Made by a program: the position numbers and the translations under genes
The notes under the pieces: model-generated
Seen by the model: only the letters and a program-made list of their open reading frames with translations
What the model was told of the DNA's origin: nothing
The model's database searches: none
Origin: Rhynchosporium graminicola
Lineage: Eukaryota > Ascomycota > Leotiomycetes > Helotiales > Ploettnerulaceae
DNA: 64,000 nucleotides
Reading direction: 5' to 3'
NCBI GenBank assembly: GCA_900074885.1
Contig: FJUW01000047.1
Location: 309,353-373,352 of the forward strand
Part shown: one piece after another, positions 61,074 through 64,000 of the stretch
Numbering within the stretch: the stretch's first letter is position 1
Layout of the letters: the number at the start of each line of letters is the position of its first letter

Positions 61074-62640
61074 TTAAATAAAAAGATTAAGATAGCCGGA
61101 GATAGCTTACTATAATATCTTACTACTAAGTTAATTATTCGATAACTACTCGCATATAGCCGAGATACTAGAGATCTCTCGGATAACTATAAATCAGGGT
61201 TTAATTCAGCTTATCGCAAATAGTATAATAGAGGAGGTTTTCGCTAACGCTCCTTTAATAACTCCCTTAGTATAAAGGAATTATAAATAGATTTTAAAGA
61301 AAGTATAATAAATACCCCGGAACTTTAACTTTTATATATCGCTACTAAAACAGCTTTAATATACCCCTTTTTAAGCTACTATTATAGCTCTTAACTAATA
61401 AACTAGAGACCCCTCTAGTTCTAGGGGAACTCGACGCGATCCCCCCCGCTCTACTTCCGAACCTAATCTGTTATACTTTCCTTTACCCTAAATATCTCCT
61501 GCCTTAGAGAACGTTAATACCTTATTAAGGAAGTACTAACTAAGAGGGAAAGGAAAATAAAAGCGAAATTCACTAGGAGTATAATCGCTAAGTACTCTTA
61601 CTACTATAAGTGACTCGAACCTGATCTATTCCCTCTTATAATAATTAGTAGACTAAGAGGAAAAGAATAATTCTCTAGAAGATACTATAGATAAACTAAT
61701 CTCCGCATAAGATAAGTTCCTTATAGGGGTCCCTTACTTATCTTCGACTCTCTTATTAGAACTAATACTATAATCTCTATATATAGCGGAGTTTAATAAC
61801 CTAATAAACTCTATTCTGATACGTAGTACTAAGAGAGAGAATACTATTCCTAATAAACTATCTCTCTCTCCTAGCGCCGAATTAGTAGAGTTACGCCCTA
61901 GGAAGTCTTATCTTACTAAGAAGATCTTACTCCTAGATAATAGATCGGACTCTACCTTCCTCTAATAGAGAGTATTGATACGAGACTAGCTAGCCGTGAA
62001 TACTAACTATTACCTTACGGACTTCTCTCGGCGCGTTCTCATATAGGAGCTAGTTACTAGATTAGCTAAGGAGTATCTTACGCTTTAGTACCTTACTAAT
62101 AAGTTTAAAACTAGCGATAAAATAATCTCCTTATTAGAGAAGAACTTTCTTACTAGTTTAGAGGAAGACAACTACTATAACGCTTTCTACTACTTAGAAA
62201 TATAATAACCCGGCTATATACGCGAGACTTTCGCCGAGTTTCGTAGTCGATTTTAAAGCGCTACTATCTAAGGTAAGGTTAAAAAGAAGGAGTAGTTCTT
62301 CTATATATAGGATAAGATTATACTATCCTTACGCGCTTTAACCCTTATTATTAAACTAACGTAGAATAAGGACTACGCTTCTATAGTTAGATCCTTACTT
62401 TCTTTTAATACTAAGCGTTACTATAACTCAGAATATATCTATCCCGAGAAAGCTACTGCCTAGGTATAATACCGTAAGCCTACTATTACTACTGCGATTA
62501 CTACTAGTTCTACCTCTTACTAGTCCTTAAGCTTAGCTCCTCGATAAACTACTCTTATATTATACGTACGTACTTCTACCCCGGTACGGGCTAGTACTCC
62601 CTCCGCGCTAAAACGCCTTACTACCTCGACCGGAGAACCC

Positions 62641-62700
62641 CTTAGGTATTATAGTTATAGATAGCTCGATTATATTAAACTAGACTACTCTAACTCGCTT
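62641..62700 (+). pseudogene. Gag zinc-knuckle relic with all ligands mutated
   Basis: The frame reads Y-x2-Y-x4-Y-x4-Y (codons from 62647 to 62688), exactly the C-x2-C-x4-H-x4-C spacing of a retroviral-type zinc knuckle. Cys (TGT/TGC) and His (CAT/CAC) codons have become TAT/TAC, and one CAG became TAG. Confidence 0.65.
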
Positions 62701-62929
62701 AAGGTTTAATTAATTAACGAATTTCTAGAAGAGAATTAAGTAACTAAGGAAATAGTAGAAGATATACCCTCCGAATCTGGATTAATACTAAAGGGAAACG
62801 ATAAGACTTAGGTAAAAACTCCTTCCTAGGTTTATATAAGTATAATCTCTCTAATCTGGACCTTAACTCCTTAATAAGAAGTAAGTAATTTATATACCTA
62901 ACTATAGTTAGTATAAATAGGCTAGGAGT

Positions 62930-62985
62930 CTCTATAAATAGCCTAATCGATACCGGAGCGAACGGTTATCTGTTTATTAATTATA
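62930..62985 (+). pseudogene. Gypsy aspartic protease relic
   Basis: A short stretch reads NSLIDTGANGYLFIN, with the catalytic DTGA motif of retrotransposon proteases intact. Confidence 0.8.
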
Positions 62986-63849
62986 CTCTTACCGGACGAC
63001 TATCAGGAGCCCTCGGTATTAAAATCGAGCTACTACCTTATTCTATTCTAATACGTAGTTTCTAATAGTCTATTAGAACTTATATTACTTATTTTATATA
63101 TTTATACTTTTCTATTAATAGCAAGCGTATTTATAACTACCTTTTTATTCTCCTCGATTTGGGATAATAAGATATAATTATTAGTATTAAATAGATACGA
63201 CGATTTCAGGTTAAGCTAGATACGCTCTACTATAAGCTACTATAATCGGAATATTATCTAGCTACCCTCTAATATAATAAGGAGATAATTATAACTCTAC
63301 TACCTTATAAACTTAGTATTAATCGATCTTATTAAATCGATACTAATGCGCGGGACTTAGCTATAAACTAGCTAGACTGACGCTAATTATACTAAACAGT
63401 AGCGATACGGTATATTAATATATTATCCTTACCCTTTAACTTATTTCCGCTTATCGCTAAAGAATCCGAACCCCTTTCCGCTCCGAATTTATCAAGAAAA
63501 GTACTTACGCTGAAACTCTACTATAAGTGCTTCTCTTAACCTCTAAGGATCTAGAAACCGGTTCCGATTTACTAAATTAATACTATAGCTTTTCACTTTA
63601 ATATAAAATATAAAGGTTCCGAATTATTCTTTATTAGTATCTACGAGATAGACCGCCTCTTATAAGACTATCTAAATAGCGACTCTTCTGAGGATCCCGA
63701 TACCGAACGACTCGTAGCCGAAAAGCTACTAGAATAGTACTATACCCTTAAGGAAGCCTTTTCTAAGCGGGATTCTAATATTCTTCTACTATATCGCTTA
63801 TACGATTATAAAATTATTCTAGAAGAACTATTACTTAACGTATATTCGC

Positions 63850-64000
63850 CTCTATATTAGTAATCTATAGACGAATTATAAGTAACTAAAGAGTATCTTA
63901 TAGAGAACTTAGATAAGGGATTTATCGAATCTAGCTAAAGTCCCTTTATATTACTTATACTATTTATTAAAAAGGCTAATAGAGGATTACGCTTCTATAT
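63850..64000 (+). pseudogene. Gypsy reverse transcriptase relic (start)
   Basis: The frame reads EYLIENLDKGFIESSxSPF and ILFIKKANRGLRF, the first conserved blocks of gypsy reverse transcriptase (Y-x-x-x-L-x-x-G-x-I-x-x-S-x-S-P then the KK-G-LR block). A TAA stands where the family has Gln. Cut by the window end. Confidence 0.82.

Larger units (their letters stand above)
52480..64000. repeat. AT-rich, RIP-affected retroelement block
   Basis: From about 52.5 kb the sequence is dominated by TA-rich words, CA and TG dinucleotides are scarce, and every recognisable coding remnant is riddled with TAA and TAG. All substitutions inferred against recognised retroelement motifs are C-to-T or G-to-A, the RIP signature of Pezizomycotina. 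Small CpG-rich islands survive (53100-53215, 53700-53755, 54390-54480). No intact host gene is present. Confidence 0.85.
60806..64000 (+). mobile_element. Ty3/gypsy LTR retrotransposon, RIP-damaged, cut by window end
   Basis: The left LTR (60806-61073) is followed by a leader starting TTAAATAAAAAGATTAAGA, nearly the same as the leader of elements A and B. Gag-like sequence, a CCHC zinc-knuckle relic (62647-62688), an aspartic protease (IDTGANGYLFI at about 62945-62980) and the start of reverse transcriptase (63850-64000) follow in the usual gypsy order. Many in-frame stops rule out function. The 3' half and right LTR lie beyond the window. Confidence 0.85.

Overview
The window is nuclear DNA of a filamentous ascomycete (Pezizomycotina). 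The evidence is short introns of about 45-90 bp with GTAAGT/GTATGT donors, genes on both strands, fungal-only families (a C2H2+Zn2Cys6 double-finger regulator, an Sln1-type hybrid kinase) and an AT-rich block whose retroelements carry changes typical of repeat-induced point mutation (RIP). The promoter motif TACCTAGGTA and the style of the protein families lean towards Leotiomycetes, but that is an inference.

Layout. 1-7.3 kb is decayed: a small TA-flanked inverted-repeat element (MITE), a diverged duplication, an unrecognised gene relic, a double-finger transcription factor with a frameshift and a stop, and a VOC/glyoxalase-like gene with one premature stop. 9.4-19.2 kb is intact housekeeping: AN1/ubiquitin-like protein, glutathione-dependent formaldehyde dehydrogenase, a conserved 182-aa protein, a coiled-coil protein and transketolase. 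19.2-28.3 kb is gene-poor; its one clear gene is an AP-1-like bZIP regulator. 28.3-37.5 kb is dense: V-ATPase subunit c diverges from Snu13, followed by a SAC phosphoinositide phosphatase, a BMT6-type rRNA methyltransferase and an F-box-like protein. 39.1-51.7 kb holds an MFS transporter, an Sln1-like osmosensor kinase and a C2H2 zinc-finger protein, separated by long repeat-rich promoters.

From about 52.4 kb to the end the composition changes abruptly to AT-rich sequence with no intact gene. It is a nest of RIP-damaged LTR retroelements: a Ty1/copia pol relic, two complete non-autonomous elements with 202-bp LTRs and 5-bp target duplications (54633-56055 and 58607-60176), one minus-strand gypsy 3' end, and one plus-strand Ty3/gypsy element that runs off the window with gag, protease and reverse transcriptase remnants.

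I found no metabolic gene cluster, CRISPR, confident tRNA or rRNA. The genes look like independent housekeeping and signalling loci beside a silenced repeat block. The most notable signal is the family relationship among the RIP-damaged LTR elements: the short elements share LTR ends, the start of the leader and the last pol codons with the gypsy copies.
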